Source: Lunatimonas salinarum (GTDB lineage: Bacteria; Bacteroidota; Bacteroidia; Cytophagales; Cyclobacteriaceae). Taken from it: a stretch of DNA of 64,000 nucleotides. Shown piece by piece: positions 37,511 through 46,256 of this stretch. The first letter of the stretch is position 1. Each line of letters starts with the position of its first letter. The stretch is taken from positions 186,001-250,000 of the forward strand of contig NZ_JACVCV010000005.1 of NCBI RefSeq assembly GCF_017811155.1. Reading direction: 5' to 3'. The position numbers and the translations under genes are program-made. The notes below the pieces were generated by a model. The model saw only the letters and a program-made list of their open reading frames with translations, ran no database searches and had not been told where the DNA came from.

Positions 37511-38859
37511 TTTTTTGCACTGATTTCCTTCACCTCCTTCAAGGTATAAAAATCAGCAGGGAACCCATTCATCTGTCGCCATATCTCGTACCAAATCGGC
37601 ACATCGTTTAGCAAGGCGATTCCGTCAGCACCGGAGCCTAGTCGCAGGGCTTCCGGCCAAGCTTCTTCGTCGGGATCGGGGACCACCAGAATCCGGTACA
37701 TATTATTCGCACTGGTGAAATTATCGATAGCATACACCTGACCACCGAAGGTACCGTTGGATAGCTGAGGCCATCCGGAAAAGACGATTGCAGGCCAGCC
37801 GTCAAAGATAAAGCGTATCTTGTTCCCCAATTTAACCAAGGGTAAGTCAATCGGTGCCACGTATAACTCAACCGCCAAAGAGTAATCCTCTGGCATGATA
37901 CTTACGATCTCGGCACCTTCCTTAATCGTCTCCCCCAAACCTACCTGTATCGCCTTGGTGATATACCCGGATTGCGGTGCCAGTACATAATACATACCCG
38001 AGCGAACGGTGTAGTTTGACAATTGGTTTTCCAGCTTGGTTACTGTTGCTTCCGCATCATACTGATCAGACAAAGCCGTATACCGGTCCGCATTTGCCTT
38101 AGCAAGCTTATCTCTAAAATCGTTATCGATTGCATTTAGCTCTATTTGTGCGGTTATTTGAGCATTTTTGCTACTTAATAATTTATTCTCCGCACTGATT
38201 TTCTTCGCCAGCGCCTCTTGGTATTTGATCTTTCGTTGTTCAAACTCCGTGAGTGACTTCAAACCTTGATTGTAAAGCATTTCCATCCGCTCCAGCTGCA
38301 CCATGGCCACCGAAAGATTCAGCTTTTCTGCCTCAAGCACAATGCTATCCGATTCTACGCCTAATTTGGCTTGAACGAGCCGATTCTCTGCCTGTTCCTT
38401 TCTGAGTATGTTATTATCGGCTAATGCATTGATCTGATTTGCCTGTGCTTTGACTTTTTCCTCATAGGAGAGAACCGCCATCGCCTTTGCCTCTACCTGT
38501 CTCTGCGTACGTAGCAGCAGTTCAGGGTCCATGTACTCATCCTTTATCTCCGATATAAATAGGATGGTATCGCCTTTATTTACAAAGTCGCCCTCTTGCA
38601 CATACCACTTTTCAATCCTTCCCGGAATAATCGAATGTACGGTTTGTGGTCTGTGTTCCGGCTTCAAAGCTGTCACCATCCCCCTAGATCTAAAGTTTTG
38701 GGTCCATGGCAAAAAAAGCAGAACAAAGGCAACCAAAAGACAATACCAAAGAATCCGTACCCGTTTTCGGCTTTCATCGTGGGGAATGGTCTGCCTATAA
38801 CTGTCAAATGAATAGGGATCGATTCGATCCTTAACCGAATTATTTGAAATATTTAGCAT
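37507..38859 (-). CDS. HlyD family secretion adaptor
   Basis: A 450-residue membrane fusion protein: one N-terminal TM helix (residues ~38-55), lipoyl-type half-motifs (SIIPGRIEKWYVQEGDFVNKGD and the later APQSGYITKAI), a long coiled-coil hairpin (residues ~120-260) and a C-terminal beta domain. It bridges the inner-membrane ABC protein and TolC across the periplasm. It starts 4 bp after the ABC gene stop and overlaps TolC by 4 bp, so all are cotranslated. Cargo is unknown. Confidence 0.93.
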   Translation of the reverse strand: MLNISNNSVKDRIDPYSFDSYRQTIPHDESRKRVRILWYCLLVAFVLLFLPWTQNFRSRGMVTALKPEHRPQTVHSIIPGRIEKWYVQEGDFVNKGDTILFISEIKDEYMDPELLLRTQRQVEAKAMAVLSYEEKVKAQANQINALADNNILRKEQAENRLVQAKLGVESDSIVLEAEKLNLSVAMVQLERMEMLYNQGLKSLTEFEQRKIKYQEALAKKISAENKLLSSKNAQITAQIELNAIDNDFRDKLAKANADRYTALSDQYDAEATVTKLENQLSNYTVRSGMYYVLAPQSGYITKAIQVGLGETIKEGAEIVSIMPEDYSLAVELYVAPIDLPLVKLGNKIRFIFDGWPAIVFSGWPQLSNGTFGGQVYAIDNFTSANNMYRILVVPDPDEEAWPEALRLGSGADGIALLNDVPIWYEIWRQMNGFPADFYTLKEVKEISAKK

Positions 38860-38863
38860 AATC

Positions 38864-40576
38864 TTACGAGTTCTTACCTTCCAAATATAACTTGTATGCG
38901 CTATAAGTACCTTTAAAGACTATTTCACCCCGGTCCAGTTCGATGATTGTCTGCGCACGCTCCAACGTTTGCTCCTGATTAGAAACAGCCACCAAGGTCC
39001 ACGGACCACCAAATATGTAATCAAGCAGCTTTTTCGAGTCCTTTTTATTTAAGTGATTAAATTCCTCCTCCAGTAACATTAGTTTAGGAGCGCAGTAAAT
39101 GCTTCGTGCCAACACAATCTTACTGATCACCGCATGGCTTAGCTGTTTTCCCTCCGGAAGCAGCATCGTTTCCAAATCATCCTTGAGTCCGAAAACGTAT
39201 TCGTCTAACTCCACAAGCTTTATTATTTCCCGAAGCCTCTGTTCGTCGCCAATTCCCTTGCCTACCGTGATATTCTCCCGGATCGTCCCATAAAAAATCG
39301 ATTGGTGGGATAAACTATCTCCGATCATTCCCCTCAGTTTTTCCAACGCAATTGCCTCTAAAGGAAGTTTATTGATTATAATATTGCCTGAATAACCTTC
39401 TACTAGACCTGCCATCAGATATAACAGAGAACTTTTACCAGAGCCACTCTTTCCTGTAACGACAACTTTTTCCCCTTCGCCTATTTCCAGATTTATCCGA
39501 TCCAATATGGGAACGTCCATTCCATCCGGGCGGTAGGTAAGATTCCTTAATTCGTAAGTCAGTCCATCGTTTGTAATCTTCAAAGGCTTATCAATCCCTT
39601 CAGTACGCTCTAGATCCATATCCATGATCAACCCGATCTTTTGGGTAGCAGTGAGCGTATCATATACCACTTCCAAGCTTAAAATCAACTTTTCCACTGA
39701 CCCGATGATCAATACGATTATGATTTCAGCCGCCACAAATTGTCCGATACTTATCTCGTCATTCATCAACAAAACACTTCCTGCCACCAATAAGGACACC
39801 ACAATCAACGCCTTAAAGGCAATCATAATCTTGTATTGAAAAATAAGGACGGCAAAATGACTGTTTCGGAACCCCACATACTTATCTACCAATCTATCCA
39901 CCCGCATAAACGGCAGATCTGAAAAACCAGCCAATTTAAATGTCCCAAGTGTGCGCCCTATTTCTTCCAACCAGTATGCCACTTCGTATTTGGCAGAAGA
40001 TTCCTTCAAGCTTGTTTGCATTCCCTTTGGACTGGTATATCTGAATACCAGGTAAAGAAGCAATAAAAGAATTACTGCAAAAATGATAAAGAACTCGTGA
40101 TATACTGCCAGAAGAATCAGCCCGAAAAACACCTGTAGCGTGGCCGTACTGAAATCAATCAAAATTTTCGATACGCCCTTTTGGAGATTTATGGTATCAA
40201 AAAACCTATTTACAAGTTCTGGAGCATACTTTCCTCGGAGCGCCTCTAGCTTTATACGCGGTAGCCTGTACGCAAACTCAAGCGCCGATTTACTGAATAT
40301 CCGCTGTTGCAGTTTTTCTGTAAGATACAGCTGACTGATTTGTAGAAAACCTCCAAAAATAACCCCCAAAGCAACAATGGCTACCAAAAGGGTCCAAGAA
40401 GTTGTCATCCTCCCTCCTAATATGAAATTCAAAATAGCCTGTATGCCCAAGGGAAGGGAAAGGGATACAATTCCGTTAAGGACTGCGTAGAAATAGATCG
40501 CATAAACTTCTTTTTTCTCTTCCTTTAAGAGGTTAAAAAACCGATTCAAAGGCGTTTGCAGGTAATCAGCTTTCAT
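38864..40576 (-). CDS. ABC transporter (permease-ATPase fusion) with degenerate ATPase motifs
   Basis: A 570-residue half-transporter: six TM helices (residues ~25-310) then a nucleotide-binding domain (~345-565). Walker A is good (TGKSGSGKSS). The other motifs are not: the Q-loop Gln is Ser (IGDSLSHQSIF), the LSGGQ signature reads LSHAV, the Walker B pair DE reads EE (LMLLEEEF), the D-loop reads NHLN and the H-loop His is Asn (VAVSNQEQTL). There is no N-terminal C39 peptidase. By homology it belongs to HlyB-like type I export, but it may bind rather than hydrolyse ATP. The start overlaps TetR by 11 bp. Confidence 0.9.
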   Translation of the reverse strand: MKADYLQTPLNRFFNLLKEEKKEVYAIYFYAVLNGIVSLSLPLGIQAILNFILGGRMTTSWTLLVAIVALGVIFGGFLQISQLYLTEKLQQRIFSKSALEFAYRLPRIKLEALRGKYAPELVNRFFDTINLQKGVSKILIDFSTATLQVFFGLILLAVYHEFFIIFAVILLLLLYLVFRYTSPKGMQTSLKESSAKYEVAYWLEEIGRTLGTFKLAGFSDLPFMRVDRLVDKYVGFRNSHFAVLIFQYKIMIAFKALIVVSLLVAGSVLLMNDEISIGQFVAAEIIIVLIIGSVEKLILSLEVVYDTLTATQKIGLIMDMDLERTEGIDKPLKITNDGLTYELRNLTYRPDGMDVPILDRINLEIGEGEKVVVTGKSGSGKSSLLYLMAGLVEGYSGNIIINKLPLEAIALEKLRGMIGDSLSHQSIFYGTIRENITVGKGIGDEQRLREIIKLVELDEYVFGLKDDLETMLLPEGKQLSHAVISKIVLARSIYCAPKLMLLEEEFNHLNKKDSKKLLDYIFGGPWTLVAVSNQEQTLERAQTIIELDRGEIVFKGTYSAYKLYLEGKNS

Positions 40577-41246
40577 TCTTCAGGGTTTTAAATATCAACT
40601 CGTTGTAAAAATCCACCTTTTCATCTCCCACTAAACCAACCTCTGTCATCGCTGGCATATGCTTTCGGAAATAAGCGTGCAGCAGCGTGGCTTCCATAAG
40701 TGTCGATATCAAGGTCTTGGGATATTTATAGGATGGATTGATTTCCTTTACCAATGCTACCAGTCGTGCACTCAGCCGGTGGAAATGCTTGAAGTAACCA
40801 TTCTGGTTTTCTATGTCCACCTCCTTTGTCAAGAACGACTTATAGGATTCTTCTGTTACTATCTGCGTCAGCATCTCGGGATCCAAGTATTGGTTCTTTT
40901 TGGTATGGGGCCCTTCTACCAACAATTTTATCGCTATACGCATTTTTTCGTAAGGGTCGGCTAAATTGGAAATATAGAAGACCAAGTGATGTTCAAGCCA
41001 ACCCCAATACCAAGCAGTCAGATAGACCAACAGCTTATGCTTATTTTCAAAGTACCGGTAAATCGCTCCCTCTGTGCTGCCCACACGATCTGCCAATTTC
41101 TTAAACGTGAAGCCCTCCATTCCCAGATCAGCAATCAGAAACAGGCTCTCATGAATAATTTTCTTGCCCAGTTCCGAGCTAAGTGGGTCCTTTAGATAAA
41201 CCTCATCGGTAACCTGAACCACAATTGAATTTAAAATTTGATCCAT
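40566..41246 (-). CDS. TetR family regulator of the ABC export operon
   Basis: A 226-residue TetR protein; the HTH lies at residues ~25-65 (FTFKKLADRVGSTEGAIYRYFENK). ATG 41246 is taken as start (MDQILNS); a TTG two codons earlier is the alternative. The stop overlaps the ABC gene by 11 bp, so it is the first gene of TetR-ABC-HlyD-TolC and likely an autorepressor. Upstream are CTAAC-rich sites (41262-41270) and TTAGTTAG (41367-41374), candidate operators. Confidence 0.9.
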   Translation of the reverse strand: MDQILNSIVVQVTDEVYLKDPLSSELGKKIIHESLFLIADLGMEGFTFKKLADRVGSTEGAIYRYFENKHKLLVYLTAWYWGWLEHHLVFYISNLADPYEKMRIAIKLLVEGPHTKKNQYLDPEMLTQIVTEESYKSFLTKEVDIENQNGYFKHFHRLSARLVALVKEINPSYKYPKTLISTLMEATLLHAYFRKHMPAMTEVGLVGDEKVDFYNELIFKTLKNES

Positions 41247-41416
41247 AGACAAGCCATTAAACTAACTAACAACAGGTGTATACGACTTTTGTTGTGGTAA
41301 GTTTTACTAACAATTAATAAATTTCAACTTTTTTGATTTTTTTTTAGCGAAAAGCAAATGAATTACTTAGTTAGCTATGAAAAAAATAATCGATTCGTGA
41401 CCCAAATGGGATAACC

Positions 41417-41806
41417 TTAATATCCTCGGAACTTAATTCGACCAACCCCATACAAATAAAGCACTTTTGAATACCGAAGCATAAGAGGTAGTAGGAGCAC
41501 ATTGAATACCACCACACTTCCTATGTACAGCATCAGTGCGGGGTCTTCAAACAATACGTTCAACGCCACCATAATACTGATAAACAACGCTACAGACAGG
41601 GCATAGCTAATATACATGGCACCGTAAAAAAAATCAGGTTCCGGGGCAAACTCTTCACCGCAAACTGCGCATTGCTTATTAACCACTGTCAGCTTTAAAA
41701 AACTGTAAACGGGAACCGGAAAAAGACCGCCGCGCCGACAACGGGGACACTTGCAGCCTATCAGCGCACTGGTCAGACCGGGCACCTCTTTGTCAATATT
41801 ACTCAT
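41417..41806 (-). CDS. DUF983 family membrane protein
   Basis: A 129-residue protein with two N-terminal zinc-ribbon-type cysteine pairs (CKCPRC near residue 20 and CAVCGEEF near residue 47) followed by two hydrophobic segments. This is the DUF983 family, widespread in Bacteroidota and of unknown function. It starts 2 bp after the stop of the 68-residue gene and 243 bp after the DUF4920 gene, so probably the same transcript. Confidence 0.9.
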   Translation of the reverse strand: MSNIDKEVPGLTSALIGCKCPRCRRGGLFPVPVYSFLKLTVVNKQCAVCGEEFAPEPDFFYGAMYISYALSVALFISIMVALNVLFEDPALMLYIGSVVVFNVLLLPLMLRYSKVLYLYGVGRIKFRGY

Positions 41807-41808
41807 CG

Positions 41809-42015
41809 TTATTCAATTATTTCATCTAAATCGTAATCGCTTCCTCTTCCCCATCGCAACAACTCTTCCAATTCGTACTGTTCCAACGTATCCATGTCCT
41901 TTACTCGAAAGTTGTTGGCACTGACCTTTTCCAACACTTTCAACGTTCTTACTTCTCCAAAATTGACCAGTCTGTAGGCTCTACCTACTCTCAGATTGTC
42001 TAGTGCCAACGGCAT
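41809..42015 (-). CDS. Conserved small protein of unknown function
   Basis: A 68-residue, acidic, soluble protein (MPLALDNLRVGRAYRLVNFGEV start, DLDEIIE end). I recall such short ORFs next to DUF983 genes in Bacteroidota, but recognise no named domain. It lies between the DUF4920 and DUF983 genes with 34 bp and 2 bp gaps, so it is likely real. Function unknown. Confidence 0.7.
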   Translation of the reverse strand: MPLALDNLRVGRAYRLVNFGEVRTLKVLEKVSANNFRVKDMDTLEQYELEELLRWGRGSDYDLDEIIE

Positions 42016-42049
42016 AGGTTAACGTGCTTAAAAACAGCTAATATTTAAA

Positions 42050-42550
42050 TTATACACCCTCCTCAATGACCACCCCGAAGGCTTCAAATGCCACGGACTC
42101 CTCAGGTTCAGTAATAGCATCAATTTCCACTTGGGGCTTTCCCGCATCCTTTGCATAATGTTTGAGCATATCAACTTCCGTAACCGAAATTTCTGCAACT
42201 CCCTCTAACGTGACTGAATATCCTTGAACATTTTTGGGCACAAAAAACGAATAATCTTTAAAAGTAACCCGCATTTCAGAACCGTCGGGGAGTGCTAAGG
42301 TCATCCAACATCCCTTATGTGTACACACCTCCTTGATGATACCGGTCACCTTGCCCTCAAAGTTCCCTTCGTGGCGAATATACCCTTGCATTTGGGACAA
42401 AGAGTGTGGCGTACGATCACTTAATGGATCTCCATAGACCCCGGTCACGCTGGAAAGAGCTTTCTCATCCAAATTCCCCTTGTCTGACGTTTTGCCGCAG
42501 CTAGCCAATAAGGCAATGACGGCATAAGCTAGTAGAATTTCTTTCGACAT
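42050..42550 (-). CDS. DUF4920 domain lipoprotein
   Basis: A 166-residue lipoprotein: signal then LLASC (C18). The mature domain has VCTHKGCWM and the segment VTFKDYSFFVPKN typical of DUF4920. The two cysteines in CTHKGC could bind metal or form a disulfide. Function unknown. It is the first gene of a minus-strand run with the 68-residue and DUF983 genes and is divergent from serA. Confidence 0.88.
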   Translation of the reverse strand: MSKEILLAYAVIALLASCGKTSDKGNLDEKALSSVTGVYGDPLSDRTPHSLSQMQGYIRHEGNFEGKVTGIIKEVCTHKGCWMTLALPDGSEMRVTFKDYSFFVPKNVQGYSVTLEGVAEISVTEVDMLKHYAKDAGKPQVEIDAITEPEESVAFEAFGVVIEEGV

Positions 42551-42734
42551 CTCCAGTTAGTGTAGTATGGTCAAATAACTCCGAAAGATAGGAAAACAGT
42601 TTCCATTGACCCGAAAAAGCCCCATCTTTTTTGTCCAGACCCGTTTCAAATCCATCAGGCAGAAAACAGCTCCATGTACCTCTTACCGAGAAGTGGCAAA
42701 AGGTCGCTTTCGCTAAAGTAATTTCAAACTAAAC

Positions 42735-42765
42735 CTTCATAATATTTTTTTATCTGTTAATTTTG
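42735..42765 (+). promoter_or_regulatory. Candidate promoter of the serB-serA fusion gene
   Basis: TAATTTTG (42758-42765) fits TAnnTTTG; the -33 position is CTTC (42735-42738), weak. About 30 bp before the ATG. Confidence 0.4.
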
Positions 42766-42794
42766 CGTCTTGTTATAAAAATTTTACCAGCGAA

Positions 42795-44687
42795 ATGACA
42801 GTTACGAAGAAATTCATTATTGACTTTGACAGCACCTTTACTCAGGTAGAAGCCTTGGATATATTGGGAGAAATCAGTCTGAAAGAAGATCCTAAAAAAG
42901 AAGAAAAACTTCAAGCGATAAAGGATATCACAGACCGGGGAATGGAAGGTAGTATTACCTTTAGAGAAAGCTTAGAGCAACGCCTGTCCTTGTTAAATGC
43001 CAATAAGTCCCAAATTTCCGAATTGATCCAAGCGCTGAGAAGTAAAGTATCGACCTCCTTTCAACGTAACAAGGAATTTTTGAGGGAAAATGCCGCTGAT
43101 ATATACATCATTTCAAACGGTTTTAAAGATTTCATTCTGCCCATCGTCGCTGAGTATGGGATCCGGGAAGAAAATGTCTTTGCAAATGAGTTCATTTATG
43201 ACGATGCTGAACAAATCGTGGACTTCAACCGGGAAAACCCCCTTTCCAAAAACAACGGAAAACCCGAGACCATAAAACGTCTGAACCTCGAAGGAGACAT
43301 CTACGTGGTGGGTGATGGCTACACCGATTATGAAATCAAGGCTTCCGGGGTGGCCAACAAATTTTACGCATTTACCGAAAATGTGAACCGTCCGAAAGTA
43401 CTTGCCAAGGCAGACCATGTTGCTCCGAGTTTTGACGAAATACTCTACGTCAATAAGCTGAATAAAAAGTTTTCCTATCCCAAAAGCCGTATCAATGTCC
43501 TACTGCTGGAGAATGTGCATCCGGTAGGCATAGAGCTTATGAAACAGGAAGGATACAACGTAGAAGTCGTAAACTCTGCCCTTTCCGAAGAAGAGCTTGC
43601 AGAAAAGATCAAAACGGTGTCAGTTTTGGGCATACGATCCAAAACCCAGGTGACCAAAAAAGTTCTCGAAAATGCCAACCGGTTGATTGCGATTGGAGCA
43701 TTTTGTATCGGCACCAATCAGATTGATCTGGAGACCTGTCAGGAAAAAGGAATCGCTGTATTTAACGCCCCTTTTAGTAACACCCGTTCTGTGGTAGAAA
43801 TGGCTATCGGAGAAATCATTTTCCTCCGACGAAAATTATTTGACAAGAGTGTAAACTTACATAAAGGCATTTGGGACAAATCGGCCTCCGGCAGCTTTGA
43901 AATCCGAGGAAAGAAACTGGGAATTATTGGTTATGGAAATATCGGAGCGCAGTTATCCGTGTTGGCTGAAAACATGGGCATGGATGTATATTACTACGAT
44001 GTCTTGGAAAAGCTAGCGCTCGGAAACGCGACTAAAATCGAATCCCTAGACAGCCTGCTGGAGACCTGTGATGTGATTAGCTTACATGTAGATGGCCGCA
44101 AAGAAAACCACAATCTCATCAACCGGGAACGGCTTCAAAAAATGAAAAAAGGAGCCCTTCTAATTAACCTGAGCCGTGGCCATGTCGTTGACATTCCTGC
44201 TTTAAAGGATTCCTTAGAATCCGGGCACCTGGCAGGTGCTGCAATTGACGTTTTCCCCTCAGAACCCAAAAACAACGAGGAACCGTTTGAATCCGAGCTG
44301 TTGGGACTTCCCAATACCATTTTGACTCCTCACATCGGAGGCAGTACACTAGAGGCACAAATTAACATCGCTAAATTTGTGCCGGGAAAAATCATGGAGT
44401 ATATCAACACCGGCAACACTTACAACAGCGTCAATTTCCCTAACATCCAGCTTCCATTCCTGCAAAATGCGCACCGGTTGATCCACATACACCAAAATGA
44501 ACCGGGGATCATGGCAAAAATCAACCAGATCCTGGCGAATCACGAAATCAATATTGTGGGGCAATACCTAAAAACAAACGAGAGAATAGGTTATGTAATC
44601 ACCGATATCGACAAAGCCTATTCGAGCCGGGTCATCGACGACCTAAAAAACATACAGGGAACTATCCGATTTAGGATGCTCTATTAA
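42795..44687 (+). CDS. serA: HAD phosphatase (SerB-like) fused to D-3-phosphoglycerate dehydrogenase
   Basis: A 630-residue fusion. Residues 1 to ~215 are a HAD phosphatase with the full motif set: D10/D12 in IIDFDST, SNG, a GK segment (NNGKPETI) and GDGYTDYE. From ~230 on there is a phosphoglycerate dehydrogenase: Rossmann motif GIIGYGNIG, LSRGHVVD and TPHIGGST active-site segments, then a C-terminal ACT domain (HQNEPGIMAKINQIL). Steps 1 and 3 of serine synthesis would lie on one chain, with SerC missing between. It starts at ATG 42795; the ACT domain suggests serine feedback. Confidence 0.92.
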   Translation: MTVTKKFIIDFDSTFTQVEALDILGEISLKEDPKKEEKLQAIKDITDRGMEGSITFRESLEQRLSLLNANKSQISELIQALRSKVSTSFQRNKEFLRENAADIYIISNGFKDFILPIVAEYGIREENVFANEFIYDDAEQIVDFNRENPLSKNNGKPETIKRLNLEGDIYVVGDGYTDYEIKASGVANKFYAFTENVNRPKVLAKADHVAPSFDEILYVNKLNKKFSYPKSRINVLLLENVHPVGIELMKQEGYNVEVVNSALSEEELAEKIKTVSVLGIRSKTQVTKKVLENANRLIAIGAFCIGTNQIDLETCQEKGIAVFNAPFSNTRSVVEMAIGEIIFLRRKLFDKSVNLHKGIWDKSASGSFEIRGKKLGIIGYGNIGAQLSVLAENMGMDVYYYDVLEKLALGNATKIESLDSLLETCDVISLHVDGRKENHNLINRERLQKMKKGALLINLSRGHVVDIPALKDSLESGHLAGAAIDVFPSEPKNNEEPFESELLGLPNTILTPHIGGSTLEAQINIAKFVPGKIMEYINTGNTYNSVNFPNIQLPFLQNAHRLIHIHQNEPGIMAKINQILANHEINIVGQYLKTNERIGYVITDIDKAYSSRVIDDLKNIQGTIRFRMLY

Positions 44688-44690
44688 GCG

Positions 44691-44732
44691 AATAAAGCGG
44701 GACCATCTAGCAGCTATGCCGGATGATCCCGC
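44691..44732 (-). terminator. Terminator of the minus-strand ncRNA
   Basis: On the minus strand GCGGGATCATC pairs with GATGGTCCCGC over 11 bp (one G-U), 14-base loop, then TTTATT. On the plus strand the G-U becomes a C-A mismatch. It may also end serA transcription less efficiently. Confidence 0.6.
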
Positions 44733-44739
44733 CTTTGAT

Positions 44740-44944
44740 AAGAGTCCGGACCTTGGAGTGTTACAAACCTCCTATAAAACAAGATTTGAGCTGCCCTCAG
44801 ATCGCAACCTTCCACTGTTATCCTGCTGTAAAGCGAGGTCCTAATGACCAAAAGGCCCAAGATGAGGCCTGGTTTTGAAAATGGGCTTCACTCGGCATTT
44901 TCATTCATTTGTGAAGTTTGAACATGTCATCGGCCCGAACTCCT
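44740..44944 (-). ncRNA. Candidate structured RNA, possibly 6S-like
   Basis: About 205 bases with no ORF, starting just after a minus-strand promoter. The ends pair as 5' GAGTTCGGGCC with 3' GGTCCGGACTC (44942-44932 with 44752-44742, 11 pairs, two G-U only when read on the minus strand). Inside, CAAACTTC pairs with GAGGTTTG (8 pairs) and GCCC with GGGC, giving a rod with internal loops, then a branched top (GGTC/GACC). A terminator hairpin follows. Size, rod shape and lone-gene layout resemble bacterial 6S RNA, but I do not recognise its sequence, so the class is a guess. Confidence 0.55.
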
Positions 44945-44946
44945 GA

Positions 44947-44978
44947 CAAATATACGATGGGAAATCGGTAAATGTAAA
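44947..44978 (-). promoter_or_regulatory. Promoter of the minus-strand ncRNA
   Basis: On the minus strand TTTA (44978-44975), exactly 20 bp, then TATATTTG (44954-44947), a full TAnnTTTG match. It points into the gap after serA, where no protein gene follows, which supports an RNA gene. Confidence 0.65.
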
Positions 44979-45241
44979 TTGAAGCACCGAAAGATGTCTA
45001 TATACCAAGCGACACCCGGCACCAAAAAAGTGAACGCTTTGGCTGGAAAATCGGTCATTTTGAAGAAAAAAGATCACCAATCAATAAGCTATAATTAACC
45101 ATCACTTAAGCTAATACCCCAAAAATACCATCGCTTCTTGCTATCAAACCCAAAAAGCTATACCTTACAAGAAATAGAGACATTTTTTACAAACAGTATG
45201 TTGACGTTATTTTACCATAAGCCAAACGCCGGAAAATCAGC
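44979..45241. other. Spacer upstream of the universal stress protein gene
   Basis: About 260 bp, AT-rich, no ORF or repeat seen. No convincing promoter pair for the downstream gene was found. Confidence 0.4.
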
Positions 45242-46165
45242 ATGTACCAAATCAAAAAACTGATCGTCTGCCTAGACCAGACTGACATGGATGCTACGTT
45301 GGTTAAATTTGCCGCATTCATCGCAGAGACAAACCAGTCCAAAAAAATCTATTTTACCAATGTCATCCGCAACCTAAACATTCCGAAGGAGGTGCTAAAT
45401 GAATTTCCGAATCTGATAGATGGAATGATCGAGGAGCGTAAATCTCAAATGAGGAAGACCGTGGAGGCCCATTTTGGCAAAGGTATCGACGTAGAGATTG
45501 CCTATGTTGTCAAAGAGGGGCAGCTCTCAAAAAAAATACTAAAACTGGCCATCGATAAGTCTGCCGATATGATTTTGGTGGGCCGCAAAGTATCCCTTCC
45601 TGGTTCGGGAGTAGTCTCGCAGCGATTGGCTCGCAGGGCGAGTTGTTCGTTGATGATCGTTCCCGAAAACAGTAAACCTAGAATCAAGAAACTCTTGGTT
45701 CCCAGTGATTTTTCCGATTATTCCAGAGATGCGATGGAAGAGGCCGTCACCATTGCAGAACGAAGTGGGGAAAAGGTAGAAATTGTATGCCAAAACGTGT
45801 TTACGGTTCCTTCGGGATACCACTTTACCGGAAAAAGCTACGATGAATTTGCCTCCATTATGCAAACGCATGCAGAAATTAACTTTAAAAAATTTATTCG
45901 GAAAATCGACACCAAAAACATCAAAATCCATGCGGTGTACACCAAAGACGAGGATGATGACCCTGTGGAAGATATCATTCGGGTGGCCAAGGAGATCAAG
46001 GCAGACGGAATCATTATCGGCGCAAAGGGGCGGACAGCTGCCACTGCACTGTTTATAGGAAGCATGGCCGAGCGCCTCATCCAACTCAACGATCAATTTC
46101 CACTATTGGTGACTAGACCAAAAGGAAAAAACGCAGGAATCATAGAATATATTTTAGAGATTTAA
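45242..46165 (+). CDS. Universal stress protein, two UspA domains
   Basis: A 307-residue tandem UspA protein. Each half (residues ~1-140 and ~150-300) has the UspA fold pattern; the ATP-loop motif is weak in the first (LVGRKVSLPGSGVVS) and canonical-like in the second (IIGAKGRTAATALFIGSMAERL). Cytoplasmic, probably stress or nucleotide signalling. It starts at ATG 45242 and is transcribed alone. Confidence 0.92.
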   Translation: MYQIKKLIVCLDQTDMDATLVKFAAFIAETNQSKKIYFTNVIRNLNIPKEVLNEFPNLIDGMIEERKSQMRKTVEAHFGKGIDVEIAYVVKEGQLSKKILKLAIDKSADMILVGRKVSLPGSGVVSQRLARRASCSLMIVPENSKPRIKKLLVPSDFSDYSRDAMEEAVTIAERSGEKVEIVCQNVFTVPSGYHFTGKSYDEFASIMQTHAEINFKKFIRKIDTKNIKIHAVYTKDEDDDPVEDIIRVAKEIKADGIIIGAKGRTAATALFIGSMAERLIQLNDQFPLLVTRPKGKNAGIIEYILEI

Positions 46166-46200
46166 TCAACTAAGAATGAAAATACTAAAAAACTGCCTTT

Positions 46201-46231
46201 TTTGAAGTTGATCATTATTTCGTTAACTTTA
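46201..46231 (+). promoter_or_regulatory. Candidate promoter of the DUF4412 gene
   Basis: TTTG (46201-46204), 19 bp, TAACTTTA (46224-46231), one mismatch from TAnnTTTG, 26 bp before the ATG. Confidence 0.5.
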
Positions 46232-46256
46232 TCCTCATAACCAAACCCACCATACT

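Noticed and set aside
44740-44944. tmRNA, RNase P or SRP RNA as identity of the minus-strand RNA
   Set aside because: No tag ORF or tRNA-like end, no RNase P core (GAGGAAAGTCC), and no SRP loop sequence; length also does not fit these classes.
45539-46096. 185-residue minus-strand frame
   Set aside because: Antisense to the UspA protein gene; no motif.
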